Shown one piece after another: positions 26,534-34,599 of a DNA stretch of 64,000 bases (positions are counted from its first letter, which is position 1; each line of letters begins with the position of its first letter). Source of the stretch: Poriferisodalis sp965116245. Its GTDB lineage: Bacteria; Actinomycetota; Acidimicrobiia; Acidimicrobiales; Poriferisodalaceae. The translations under genes and the position numbers were made by a program. Under the pieces are notes generated by a model that was not told the DNA's origin, searched no databases, and saw only the letters and a program-made list of their open reading frames with translations. The stretch covers positions 2,294,001 to 2,358,000 of the forward strand of contig OZ220497.1 of assembly GCA_965116245.1 (NCBI GenBank). Direction: 5' to 3'.

Positions 26534-27493
26534 TCACCGTTCCACAGGATTGACTCGTATTGACCCGTTAAGCGCCAATACGCACTCCTCCCGGCGCCGA
26601 TCTAATTCGTCCATCAGTTCTATATCTATGTTGCGGTGCCGTCCTTGCTCGCTCGCGAACGCCGCGATACGAATCGCTGCAGAAACATGGTCCCACAAAT
26701 ACGTCTCATCGAACTCATGGATCGGCATCATTTCGCTATAAAGTGCAGCCTGGTGCCAAACAAAAAACTTTGCAAGACTCACGTCGGCTGCGGCGGCATC
26801 AAACGCTTCGCCCACCCACTCGGGTTGTGTCTCCAGCGGTACATCAATCCGATGTGTGCGTTGCGCAGGTTTCTTGCTTGTAATGGCCCACGTGATTTTG
26901 GCCGAAGCCTCAAAAACTTTATGCACCGCGTCGCACACCTTCGAGAACCTCTCAAGCTCCATCGTCTTGTGTCTAACTGCTTCGCCAGCTTCAGCGGCCG
27001 CGCGTTCCCGTACACCAGGATAGAGCCGCTCTGTCGTCTCCAACACAGCGCCCGCCAGATCGCGAAACCGCCGTGTCAATTCCGCCTCAACGTCTGCGGG
27101 CATCCCAATCTCCTTACCCCAGTCAATCCGGTCATGCACACCGCTGTCCGCTAGCCGGATAGCAGTCGCAGCTATTCCCGCCTCGAACGAGCAAGGCACC
27201 CGATGAGTACGAACAGCCCACTCCGGCGCGTCCGTCACGAATACGTCCGCCGGCCAACCCGCCGCGTCTCGTGCGCGACGCTGAAGCTCAACCTGAACGT
27301 CGTGACGATGCCCGTAATCACCCAAATCGTCAAAGATCGCCACAAGATCAATATCGCTGCAATCGGTAGCTTCGCCTCGAGCGACCGAACCGAACAGCAA
27401 CACCGTCCCCACACCGGCCCGAACAAGCTCATCAGCCGCACGGCACGCATCTGCCAGCGACGGCGCACGCTCCTTGACTGCTACAGCACCCAC
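26534..27493 (-). CDS. Nucleotidyltransferase-HEPN fusion protein
   Basis: The 319-residue protein begins with a minimal nucleotidyltransferase domain: LFGSVARGEATDCSDIDLVAIF has the GSxARG and DxD catalytic signature near residues 35-55. The C-terminal half is helical with a HEPN-like KITWAITSKKPAQRTHRID segment, including the RTH element common in HEPN proteins. MNT and HEPN are usually two adjacent genes of a toxin-antitoxin pair, in which MNT AMPylates the HEPN RNase; here they are one polypeptide. The GTG start faces an RHH gene across 110 bases. Function as a fused TA module is inference. Confidence 0.75.
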   Translation of the reverse strand: MGAVAVKERAPSLADACRAADELVRAGVGTVLLFGSVARGEATDCSDIDLVAIFDDLGDYGHRHDVQVELQRRARDAAGWPADVFVTDAPEWAVRTHRVPCSFEAGIAATAIRLADSGVHDRIDWGKEIGMPADVEAELTRRFRDLAGAVLETTERLYPGVRERAAAEAGEAVRHKTMELERFSKVCDAVHKVFEASAKITWAITSKKPAQRTHRIDVPLETQPEWVGEAFDAAAADVSLAKFFVWHQAALYSEMMPIHEFDETYLWDHVSAAIRIAAFASEQGRHRNIDIELMDELDRRREECVLALNGSIRVNPVER

Positions 27494-27603
27494 AGAACCA
27501 TCATAAGCCGCCGCTCAGAGACCCCGAACACGCCGACAGATTCCACCCTGAATCTCCCCGGGTTTGTTGGAGGCTCGGTTCTTTGAGAGGATGAAGTGAT
27601 GCC

Positions 27604-27897
27604 ATGTCAAGGGAGATTAAGGATCCGCTTGCGTATACTGTTTGTATAACACATGCTGTTCCGACAAGATTCAGTGCTAGTCAGATACAGACCCTCGACC
27701 GTCTGGTAGAACGGGGCGTTGGCGAGACGCGTTCAGACGTGATTCGCTGCGCCGTTGTCCACATCTCGGTATCTGTGGAATGTGCCCGCGTTGGACAGGC
27801 CATCGTGGTCTCCTACAAGACACAACCCCAAAGTGTGGAGGAGGACGCCATGGCCATGGCCAACGCTGTGGCCATGATTGAAGCCGAGCCGTGGTAG
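27604..27897 (+). CDS. Ribbon-helix-helix (CopG-like) protein
   Basis: The 97-residue protein has a clear RHH core (VPTRFSASQIQTLDRLVERGVGETRSDVIRCAVV), the DNA-binding fold of many antitoxins and plasmid copy-control proteins. The C-terminal 45 residues are short and acidic. The 5' end of the gene contains GTATAC and TATAAC motifs that may belong to its own operator. No toxin-like gene lies immediately downstream, so it is either an orphan antitoxin or works with the divergent NTase-HEPN gene. Confidence 0.7.
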   Translation: MSREIKDPLAYTVCITHAVPTRFSASQIQTLDRLVERGVGETRSDVIRCAVVHISVSVECARVGQAIVVSYKTQPQSVEEDAMAMANAVAMIEAEPW

Positions 27898-28267
27898 CCC
27901 AAGGCGAACTGAGGCTCATGGAGAGTCCCGATCGCAAGAGCCGCCCCGCTCTGGTGATATCCGGACTTGACATAATGTGTATTATCGGCGAAGTATGAGG
28001 ATGGCTTGGCATCTACGAGAAGCCGAACAGCACGACGGGCTACCGCACGGCAACAACGGGCGTCCCGCTGGCACGCTGGAGAGTCCCATCATCTGGCCGC
28101 ATTGGGGCACTGACAAATCCCTAACAGCACCAGACCTGTCGTTGAGGCGATGTATGTTGGCTATATGGAACTCGGCGCATCCAGAGATGCGGCGCTATGC
28201 TGGTGGATGGTCTAGTCATCAAACTAAGTCTTAACAGCAACTGCTGCAGGCTGAGGAGGAGCCCAAA
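27898..28267. other. Spacer between the RHH gene and the Phd-PIN pair
   Basis: A frame of 85 codons (27977-28234, plus) has no recognisable domain and I do not call it. The spacer carries the TTGACA/palindrome site described separately, and the GGAGGAG ribosome site of the Phd gene at its end. Confidence 0.5.
27967..27985 (+). promoter_or_regulatory. Consensus -35 box overlapping an AT-rich palindrome
   Basis: TTGACA at 27967-27972 overlaps the inverted repeat ATAATGTGTATTAT (27972-27985). This resembles an RHH- or AbrB-type operator on a promoter. The nearest downstream gene is the Phd/VapBC pair 280 bases away, so its target is unclear. Confidence 0.35.
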
Positions 28268-28501
28268 ATGGCGGAAATGATCAATGTTCACGAAGCTAAG
28301 ACCCATCTGTCGAAACTTCTGGAACGTGCCCATGGGGGGGAAGAGATCATCTTGGCGAAGTCGGGCAAGCCGTATGCCCGTCTCATGCCGTTAGCGCTTG
28401 GGGGAAGCAGAAAACATGGGCAACTGGCCGGGCGAGTCGTTGGTCCGGAATTTTTTGAACCGCTACCTGAGGATGAACTCAAACACTGGGGATCTCCCTA
28501 A
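28268..28501 (+). CDS. Phd/YefM-family antitoxin
   Basis: The 77-residue protein has the Phd/YefM fold signature INVHEAKTHLSKLLERAHGGEEIILAKSGKPYARLMPL, which binds operator DNA, and a C-terminal LPEDELKHWGSP segment that would wrap the toxin. A strong GGAGGAG site precedes the ATG. It overlaps the PIN toxin by one base (TAATG), the classic antitoxin-first layout. Autorepression with its toxin is expected from the family. Confidence 0.9.
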   Translation: MAEMINVHEAKTHLSKLLERAHGGEEIILAKSGKPYARLMPLALGGSRKHGQLAGRVVGPEFFEPLPEDELKHWGSP

Positions 28502-28887
28502 TGGCTATATTGTTGGATACCCATGTGTTGCTATGGTGGTGGTCGGACGATACGAGGCTGTCGCCTAATGCCCGTGAAGTGCTTGTCGATTCAACAAACG
28601 ACATCTACGTAAGCGCCGTGAGTGCATGGGAAATAGCCACCAAAGTCCGATTGGGGCGGCTGCCTGCCTTTGAGGATACAGTTTGGCGCTTCCACGAGCT
28701 CCTGCAAGAAGCAGCGATGCGGCATCTATCCATTACCTACCTTCATGGGCTTCGTGCCGGTAGATATGAGCAGCAACACAGAGACCCGTTCGATCGGATG
28801 CTGGCCGCTCAAGCTGAAATAGAATCCCTCGTGTTGATTACGGGAGACTTCGCGTTTCAAGAATTCCCCGTGCGAGTTCTCTGGTAA
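28501..28887 (+). CDS. PIN-domain RNase toxin (VapC-like)
   Basis: The 128-residue protein has the PIN-domain acidic residues in LLDTHVLLWWW (first Asp), SAVSAWEIATK (Glu), and RDPFDRMLAAQA and LITGDFAF (Asp). VapC toxins cleave tRNA or rRNA; the exact target cannot be seen. It is paired with the upstream Phd antitoxin as a type II toxin-antitoxin module. All four acidic positions look intact, so it should be active. Confidence 0.92.
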   Translation: MAILLDTHVLLWWWSDDTRLSPNAREVLVDSTNDIYVSAVSAWEIATKVRLGRLPAFEDTVWRFHELLQEAAMRHLSITYLHGLRAGRYEQQHRDPFDRMLAAQAEIESLVLITGDFAFQEFPVRVLW

Positions 28888-29753
28888 AGACGAGAGTGTA
28901 TTCGATGTGCTTTTCCGGCTATAGCCAGTTCTGTGGCCGAAAAGCCCTTCGGCGTTAGGCCGTGTGTGAGCCCTGCTCAACTTCCGGCGTGGATGGCCCA
29001 GCGGGGGCCTGATGAGCACCTGGCTTCTTCTTGCGCATGGCACAACGTATGGTTTGACTATCAGTTCATCTCGTCAGCAAGACAGTCAGTCACGAAGTAC
29101 AACTACAAGGACTTCATCGTCCCCAAACCAATGAATCAACCCGCATAATGATTGCAGAGAACCGTCTGTTGTCGCTTCCTGGCTCCACTCCCCCAGCGCG
29201 CTGAACAACGGCCTGCACGAACTCACCCATCTCCTCGTCGGGAGGTACGAACACGGCCACGTCAGCGATCTTGTCGTCATGGCGTATGTGCTCATTCCAC
29301 GGTGTTGGCGGGAACCTGGGCAGAGTGAGTGTGATCGGCTGTCGCGAGCGACGACGAGCCACCCATCATGGTTCTGACACACTGTCGCGGTCGCATAGCG
29401 CAACGACTACTGTCAGTTCTAGTAAAGAGGTGTGCAAAGTATGCGCTTAGCTGCGTCGACATCGACGAGCCTTGGCAGCCATCGTGCTGCGTGTTTAGCT
29501 ACTGTCAACCAGACTCGCCGGAGAACGTTGCTAACTGCTTCACCATCAACGATCGGTGTTCAACTTGCTGAGCGCTTGAGTCGTTGCCCGCCACTGTCCG
29601 ATCGGCTGGTCACAGAGGGAACCAGCTAGCTAAGTGTTTCCGCCCGTGTCCTCCATTGGCGGGCCGCCTGATGCGGACCGCTGATACGGACACTTGCTGG
29701 AATACTGTAGGGGTGCCGGGTTCGCACCGCGTCGGCATGAGGAAGGCGGCTCT
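28888..29753. other. Gene-poor stretch between two TA modules
   Basis: No gene can be supported across these roughly 870 bases. The best candidates are a 63-codon plus-strand frame at 29440-29631 with an AGAGGTG site before its ATG, and an 82-codon minus-strand frame at 29114-29362 with KIADVAVFVPPDEEMGEFVQAVVQRAGG. Neither matches a known family, and both may be remnants. Confidence 0.5.
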
Positions 29754-30473
29754 GTGAGTATCCGTGGTTGCACTGAATTGGACGACGCATGGGGACCCGT
29801 GCTGATCGCGGGGCTGGCTGGAATCGCTCAGGCAACGTGCAACGAACTCGCTGAGGCTGCTGGCTGCCCGGTTTCCTTGGTGGCAGATATTGAGGCCGGT
29901 CGGCTGCAGCCACATTTTGAGACTCTTGAGCGGATAGCGAACTCGGTCGCGCTGGAGATTCGGATGGGCGTGCGCCACCGTACGGTGCCATCGAGGGTTT
30001 CGGATCGCTTAGATCGTGACTTTGACAGGGTCCGCGAGGCGCTCGCCACTGAGAACGATTGGCGAGCCCGTCTGGGCTTGAACCCCGTCGGCCCACCGAC
30101 GGCGGTGATGCCAAAATGGGACGGCAGCGACCCTGCCCCCAAGCGAGAGTTCAACGCGTGGCCGAACCGAACTGATTTCGGTGGTCATTCTGCGCTCAAC
30201 ATTCGTTACGGCCGCAGTAGTGTGCTTGGCATAGAACGTGTGTGGTTCGCGAGGCGGACTGGGCTCAATCTCACGCAGCTCGCTGATATTGAGTCTGGCC
30301 ACGTGTCGCTGCGGCTCAACGACACCGAGGCGCTACTTAATCGTGCAGGTCTTGAACAGTACGCGCACATTGAGCCTTACGACGACCACGATGACCAGTT
30401 GCATCTAGCTTCGCTCACCCGATCTGGCAATACGAGACCGGTTTTGCAAGCGGTCAGGTCATCCACCGCATGA
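29754..30473 (+). CDS. Double helix-turn-helix protein, putative antitoxin of an NTase pair
   Basis: The roughly 239-residue protein contains two XRE-like HTH units: ATCNELAEAAGCPVSLVADIEAGRLQPHFETLERIANSV and FARRTGLNLTQLADIESGHVSLRLNDTEALLNRAG, separated by a basic, Pro-rich linker. A GTG with GGAAGG upstream gives the start; the frame is open further but lacks a site. The stop overlaps the start of an AbiEii-like nucleotidyltransferase gene (ATGA). HTH plus nucleotidyltransferase is the layout of AbiE-like and Xre-MNT toxin-antitoxin systems, with the DNA-binding protein as antitoxin and repressor. Confidence 0.7.
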   Translation: MSIRGCTELDDAWGPVLIAGLAGIAQATCNELAEAAGCPVSLVADIEAGRLQPHFETLERIANSVALEIRMGVRHRTVPSRVSDRLDRDFDRVREALATENDWRARLGLNPVGPPTAVMPKWDGSDPAPKREFNAWPNRTDFGGHSALNIRYGRSSVLGIERVWFARRTGLNLTQLADIESGHVSLRLNDTEALLNRAGLEQYAHIEPYDDHDDQLHLASLTRSGNTRPVLQAVRSSTA

Positions 30474-31012
30474 GTGGCCACGACGAGGCGTTAGATCGGA
30501 TCGCAGCCGCTTTCAGTAAATTCAACGTTCGCTTTGTTGTTGTCGGTGCCTACGCTTTGGATATCCAACACTACGACATCGGCTACCGAACTGAGGACAT
30601 TGACATGGCCGTCAAGAACACCGCCGACAATTTTGATGCCCTCTCAAATGCCCTCAAGCACCTAGACGCCCGTATATTCGTGGCCAATGGAAACGACGTT
30701 GAGGCGTTTGCGTTCGATCACAACGGCGAGACCCTTCGCGCCAAATCCATGTGGAACCTAGTCTGTGAGTATGGACGCTTTGATATAGCGACACGTTATA
30801 GCCCCGACATGACCTACGAGGATTTCTCAGCCAACAGTTGCCCAGTAACTATAGTCGTCGATGGCGAGACTTACTCCGTCCAAGCCGCTGACGTACACGA
30901 TATTATGCTGTCTAAACGTGCCGCCAACCGACCAAAAGACCGAGACATACTCGAATTGCTTGAAGCCCAGTTACTTCAGCATGCTGATAGTCAGCGTGAC
31001 GTCAGCCCCTAA
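30470..31012 (+). CDS. AbiEii-like nucleotidyltransferase
   Basis: The 180-residue protein has the family opening FVVVGAYALDIQHYDIGYRTEDIDMAVKN, with G(G/A)YA and the DxD pair of AbiEii/DUF6036-like nucleotidyltransferases, and the later AADVHDIMLSKRAANRPKDRDILELLEAQ, the typical D-x-K-x-x-x-R-xx-KDxxDI segment. Such proteins can act as toxins by adding nucleotides to tRNA. It is short for AbiEii (about 300 residues) and closer to stand-alone NTases. Translational overlap with the double-HTH gene supports a two-gene toxin-antitoxin unit. Confidence 0.8.
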   Translation: MSGHDEALDRIAAAFSKFNVRFVVVGAYALDIQHYDIGYRTEDIDMAVKNTADNFDALSNALKHLDARIFVANGNDVEAFAFDHNGETLRAKSMWNLVCEYGRFDIATRYSPDMTYEDFSANSCPVTIVVDGETYSVQAADVHDIMLSKRAANRPKDRDILELLEAQLLQHADSQRDVSP

Positions 31013-31260
31013 GTTCAAGCTCATGGGCTTAGGGGAGGTTACGCTCATCACTTGAGAGGACGCTCACCCACCACGAAGTAAATTGCTCGCCAAGGAACGC
31101 GGGCAACTCGACACGAAATTCCCGTGCTTTGACGTGTAACTTGAAGCTCCTTGACGGCTCCGACGCACACAGTCACTGTACATGGTGCATAACAAATAGG
31201 TAGTTTGTGGGCCCACCCGGTTTCGGGTCCTCGGATTCAAACCACATAAGGAGATGAGCA

Positions 31261-32109
31261 ATGCAGACATCGACGATGGGCCGACTCGACGGCAAGGTAG
31301 CGATCATTACGGGGGGTGCCAGCGGTATCGGCGCCGGTACGGTCCGCCGGTTCGTGCAGGAGGGAGCGAAGGTGCTTATCGGTGACCTTGACGTGGCGAA
31401 GGGTGAAGCATTGGTGGCTGAGCTCGGCGACGCGGCCGCTTTCCTCGAGACCGACGTGAGCCAGGAGGAGCAGGTAGCCGCCATGGTGGCCGAGGCCACA
31501 GACCGGTGGGGTCGTCTGGACTGCTTGTTCAACAACGCTGGTTTCGGCGGAGCCCTCGGCCCGATCGCCAAGACGACTGTCGACGACTACGACCTGACCA
31601 TGGACGTCTTGGTGAAGAGTGTGTTCCTCGGCATGAAACATGCGGCACCGGTGATGTCAGCTCAGGGCTCCGGCTCGATCATTTCCACTTCCAGCGTGGC
31701 CGGCTTGCGGGCTGGCTACGCCCCCCACCTCTACAGCGTTGCCAAATGTGCTGTGATCCACATGACGAAGTCGGTGGCGTTGGAGCTGGGTGAGCAGAAC
31801 ATCCGGGTCAATGCGATCTGCCCCGGCATCATCGCCACTCCCCTAGCCGCCGGGCGTCCATCGTCCAGCGAGGAGCATATTCAGCAGCTCCGCGACGCAG
31901 GAGCCCCTCGCCAGTTGCTAGGTCGAGTGGGTGAGCCAGCCGACATCGCCAATATGGCACTGTTCTTGGCCAGCGATGAATCGGAGTGGGTCACCGGCCA
32001 AGAGTTCGTGGTTGACGGTGGCTGGGATGCCGGGCGACCCTGGTCGGTGTGGCCAAAGTTCGCCCGAATGGAACGACCGATTCGCCATCACCGCCCACCG
32101 GGGCGTTGA
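31261..32109 (+). CDS. Short-chain dehydrogenase/reductase
   Basis: The 282-residue classical SDR has the cofactor motif GGASGIGAG, an aspartate after beta-2 (IGDLD) favouring NAD, NNAG, the catalytic Ser and YSVAK, and the C-terminal FVVDGGW. It resembles enzymes acting on cyclic alcohols, steroids or xenobiotics; the substrate is unknown. AAGGAGATGAGC provides a strong ribosome site. It has its own upstream region (31013-31260) with an ACCCG/CGGGT hairpin at 31217-31230. Like the alcohol dehydrogenase at 22 kb it looks like a metabolic passenger in the island. Confidence 0.92.
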   Translation: MQTSTMGRLDGKVAIITGGASGIGAGTVRRFVQEGAKVLIGDLDVAKGEALVAELGDAAAFLETDVSQEEQVAAMVAEATDRWGRLDCLFNNAGFGGALGPIAKTTVDDYDLTMDVLVKSVFLGMKHAAPVMSAQGSGSIISTSSVAGLRAGYAPHLYSVAKCAVIHMTKSVALELGEQNIRVNAICPGIIATPLAAGRPSSSEEHIQQLRDAGAPRQLLGRVGEPADIANMALFLASDESEWVTGQEFVVDGGWDAGRPWSVWPKFARMERPIRHHRPPGR

Positions 32110-32208
32110 ACGCTGCGTCGCTGGTTTCTAACGGCACCCTGGACCCAACTGCCAACGATTCGGGAAGGTCAACAGTTCAGGAAGGCTCGAAGCGACCAGC
32201 TCCGAAGC

Positions 32209-32430
32209 TTAGGTGATTCGAGTTCGTAGCTCCTCGAAGTAGACTTCGTCGGCTGCAACAGCGCTCGGCGATTCGAGAACTTCAACCAGCAAAGCTCGAA
32301 TTTGGACCCGATCACGGTCATGCCGAATCAACTCCTGAACGTACTCGCTGGTCGTGCCGAATTCCTGGCGACTGACCTGGTCATCCATACAATCTTCGTC
32401 TGGTACAGGTGTCGGCGATAATTCAGACAT
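32209..32430 (-). CDS. ParD-like antitoxin without a toxin
   Basis: The 73-residue protein matches the ParD/CopG antitoxin pattern: QEFGTTSEYVQELIRHDRDRVQIRALLVE, then a C-terminal VYFEELRTRI. ParE normally follows immediately downstream, but the next 100 bases run into the SDR end and hold no toxin. The start lies eight bases inside the end of the large unknown gene upstream, so they may be one transcript. Either an orphan antitoxin, or the toxin partner is the upstream protein, which would be a new pairing. Confidence 0.75.
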   Translation of the reverse strand: MSELSPTPVPDEDCMDDQVSRQEFGTTSEYVQELIRHDRDRVQIRALLVEVLESPSAVAADEVYFEELRTRIT

Positions 32431-33343
32431 CTAGCCGTCTTTCTTGCCAGACCCTCTCATGGCACACCCATTGGCCTTCAGAATACTGCCAAACAGCATT
32501 ACTATGGCCACGAACGTCCTCCTTCAGCCCAGTAAATCGGCCTGAAGAGACCAGCCAGACAGAATCAAGCCCTCGAAGATCGACGAGAATGTCCTCTTTC
32601 CTAGCTAGCGGAGGTGTCTTGGATTGAGCCCAGGCAGCCGCGCTGCGTCCCATGATGCCTTGAAGCCAGATAAACAGGTGCGCTTCCTTAGCGCCATTTC
32701 TCTTGGCATTCTGTAGCTTGCACCTGTTATCTCTAATATGTATATGCTCCTCGGCAACTGCCGCCAAGTCTTCCATGCCGAACGGCGACGCTTCAGTCCA
32801 CGGTGGTTGTATCCATATCTCACCGCTACACTCAGGGTTATTTGGACGCCAGCCTCGGGCAATTTTGACATTTAGAGCGCGCAGTTTTTTGCAAGTATCC
32901 GAATCAGCTTCAGTCTCTTGCCATGGCCTAAGTCTAATTTCGTCGACTGATTGATTCTGCTCTGCTTCATTCAGAATCGGTTCGATCAATTGCCGAATGT
33001 GACGGAGCCGTGCCGTCGAGAAGGCATCAATTTGCCAATAGAGGTTTAGCGATTTAGTCACGATGGGATTTTTGTTCTCATCTTCTATTTCACTAAGAAA
33101 AGCTGCCCGTTTCTCATCCGTGTCAGAAGTTACCTCGACGCCGACTCGGGCACCGTCTCTGAGTACAATATCCAGGTCGTGCATGTTGTTTACGCCACCG
33201 ACATCTTTTGGATCCCACCGTACTGCTCGCAAAATCGAGGTGAGTAGCTCGCCAGCTCGTTGCTCTTCGTAGCGAAGTTCATGTTTGCCTTCTTCAGCTG
33301 CTCTCATTTGGCAAAACTCATCTAGAGTAATATTCAAGCCCAT
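32423..33343 (-). CDS. Unknown protein, possible PD-(D/E)XK-like fold
   Basis: I do not recognise this 306-residue protein. It has an early segment MHDLDIVLRDGARVGVEVTSDTDEKRAAF, whose D-x-x-x..VEVT spacing resembles a restriction-like nuclease core, and a late SVWLVSSGRF strand. Base composition is visibly more AT-rich than the flanks, which suggests recent transfer. The 3' end overlaps the ParD-like gene by eight bases. Its position among toxin-antitoxin genes suggests a defence or toxin role, but this is only context. Confidence 0.65.
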   Translation of the reverse strand: MGLNITLDEFCQMRAAEEGKHELRYEEQRAGELLTSILRAVRWDPKDVGGVNNMHDLDIVLRDGARVGVEVTSDTDEKRAAFLSEIEDENKNPIVTKSLNLYWQIDAFSTARLRHIRQLIEPILNEAEQNQSVDEIRLRPWQETEADSDTCKKLRALNVKIARGWRPNNPECSGEIWIQPPWTEASPFGMEDLAAVAEEHIHIRDNRCKLQNAKRNGAKEAHLFIWLQGIMGRSAAAWAQSKTPPLARKEDILVDLRGLDSVWLVSSGRFTGLKEDVRGHSNAVWQYSEGQWVCHERVWQERRLDV

Positions 33344-33455
33344 CGACTGCTATCCTTGCCTTGAATCGGTGTGCGTGTTCGGCGATCATGATACAGGTCT
33401 GCTAGTAGCTGGCGCTACTTCACATGCGCGCTGTATCCACAGGGCTTGGGTGTCA

Positions 33456-33725
33456 CTACGCGCGTAGAACGATGGTTTGTGCTTCAGCGTCGTATTGGTA
33501 GTGTGGCAGGGTTTCAGCGGATATGAGTTCGATGGCTTCGTTGATGAGAGGGAGCGGCACGTCAAACCATTCCGTCGCACTAGCTTGCTGCCCATCTGGT
33601 ATCTCGAACCACATGTCCATTCTTGCGCTGGCGAAGAAGGAATGCAGCATCGTTTCGACCCTCCTTGCCGAGACCGCAGGCAGACGGTATTCGGCCCTGA
33701 TCTCAACTGGTGAGCACATGAACAT
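33456..33725 (-). pseudogene. C-terminal fragment of a T5orf172/GIY-YIG-like nuclease
   Basis: The end of the frame (RRVETMLHSFFASARMDMWFEI, then EWFDVPLPLINEAIELI) matches the C-terminal part of MUG113/T5orf172 GIY-YIG nucleases. The catalytic GIY-YIG segment is missing, and the sequence upstream runs into the promoter of the opposite-strand gene at 33777. It is probably a truncated leftover. Confidence 0.55.
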
Positions 33726-33776
33726 CGTGTCCTTCTCAGCGCCAGCTATCCGGTTCTCGGTCCGTATCCGACCGAA

Positions 33777-34599
33777 GTGGAGCACGCTCAGGGGTGGCTG
33801 AGTCTCGCCGGTGCCACCGAAATTGAGCTATTAGGCTGGGACAGTCCCGACTGGGTCGCTGCGGCGGCTAAGATGGTGGAAGACCGGCTTGTGTCCACAG
33901 CTAGATGGTGCAGCGACGTGTGGCAACAGTCGTGGTCTGGGGTAGCCGCCGGTCAGATGGCTGCTGCCGTTTCGGTAGCCGCGCAGGGGGACACCGACCC
34001 TGAAGACTGGCTGTGGTCCCCGTTCGGTGAACCTATCCTCGGTAACTCCGCCCGTCTCGAAGGGTCACAGAGACATTTGGCTCACATGGCGCTGCTTGAA
34101 GGCAGGTACGGGAAACCGGCGCACACTCACGAAGAGCTGTTACGCACTGCAGAAGAGCACGCCAAGAGTCTTGCTGAGCAGGCAAGAACTGAAGCGCGAA
34201 CTGTGTTGCAGCGACGTGAAAGGCTGCTGCTGCGGGCACCAACACTGTTACACACCGCTGAACATGAACGCACAGACGAAGCTATGCGCGCCGCTGAAGA
34301 CACAGTTCGGGCGTTGCACGCAGCGACACTGGATTTGTTGATTTTTTCGTCGGAAGCGTCACCTTTGGACGCTCCGTCAGCGATAGACGCTACCGTAGCG
34401 GTCACAGTAAACACTTGGCTCGTTGAGGGCTGGAAGTTCTGGGTTTATGACCGGATAGCCACATTTTTGGGCGGTTTACATCCTGAGGAACGTCCCGTCA
34501 ACAGTTTACTGCTATGGATGGTAGCCGATTTGATGGCCCGCAACGCCTTCTATTCGACAGCGGCGGACAGCGACGAACAGGCAGCAGCCGAAACGTTGA
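33777..34599 (+). pseudogene. Unknown gene cut by the ISL3 insertion
   Basis: About 274 codons are open from a GTG at 33777 and are then cut by the left end of the ISL3 element at about 34600; the frame runs on 15 codons into the IS and stops. The protein part is helical, with a Gln/Arg-rich coiled-coil-like middle (EELLRTAEEHAKSLAEQARTEARTVLQRRE) and no family I can name. The missing 3' part is not seen beyond the IS. A shortened product might still be made. Confidence 0.55.

Noticed and set aside
29440..29631. 63-codon gene with a ribosome-site-like AGAGGTG
   Set aside because: Composition is Ser/Thr/Arg-rich without any family signal; could be real, but support is too weak.
31190..31260. 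tRNA-like sequence near TTCAAAC
   Set aside because: No acceptor stem or anticodon arm can be drawn around it.
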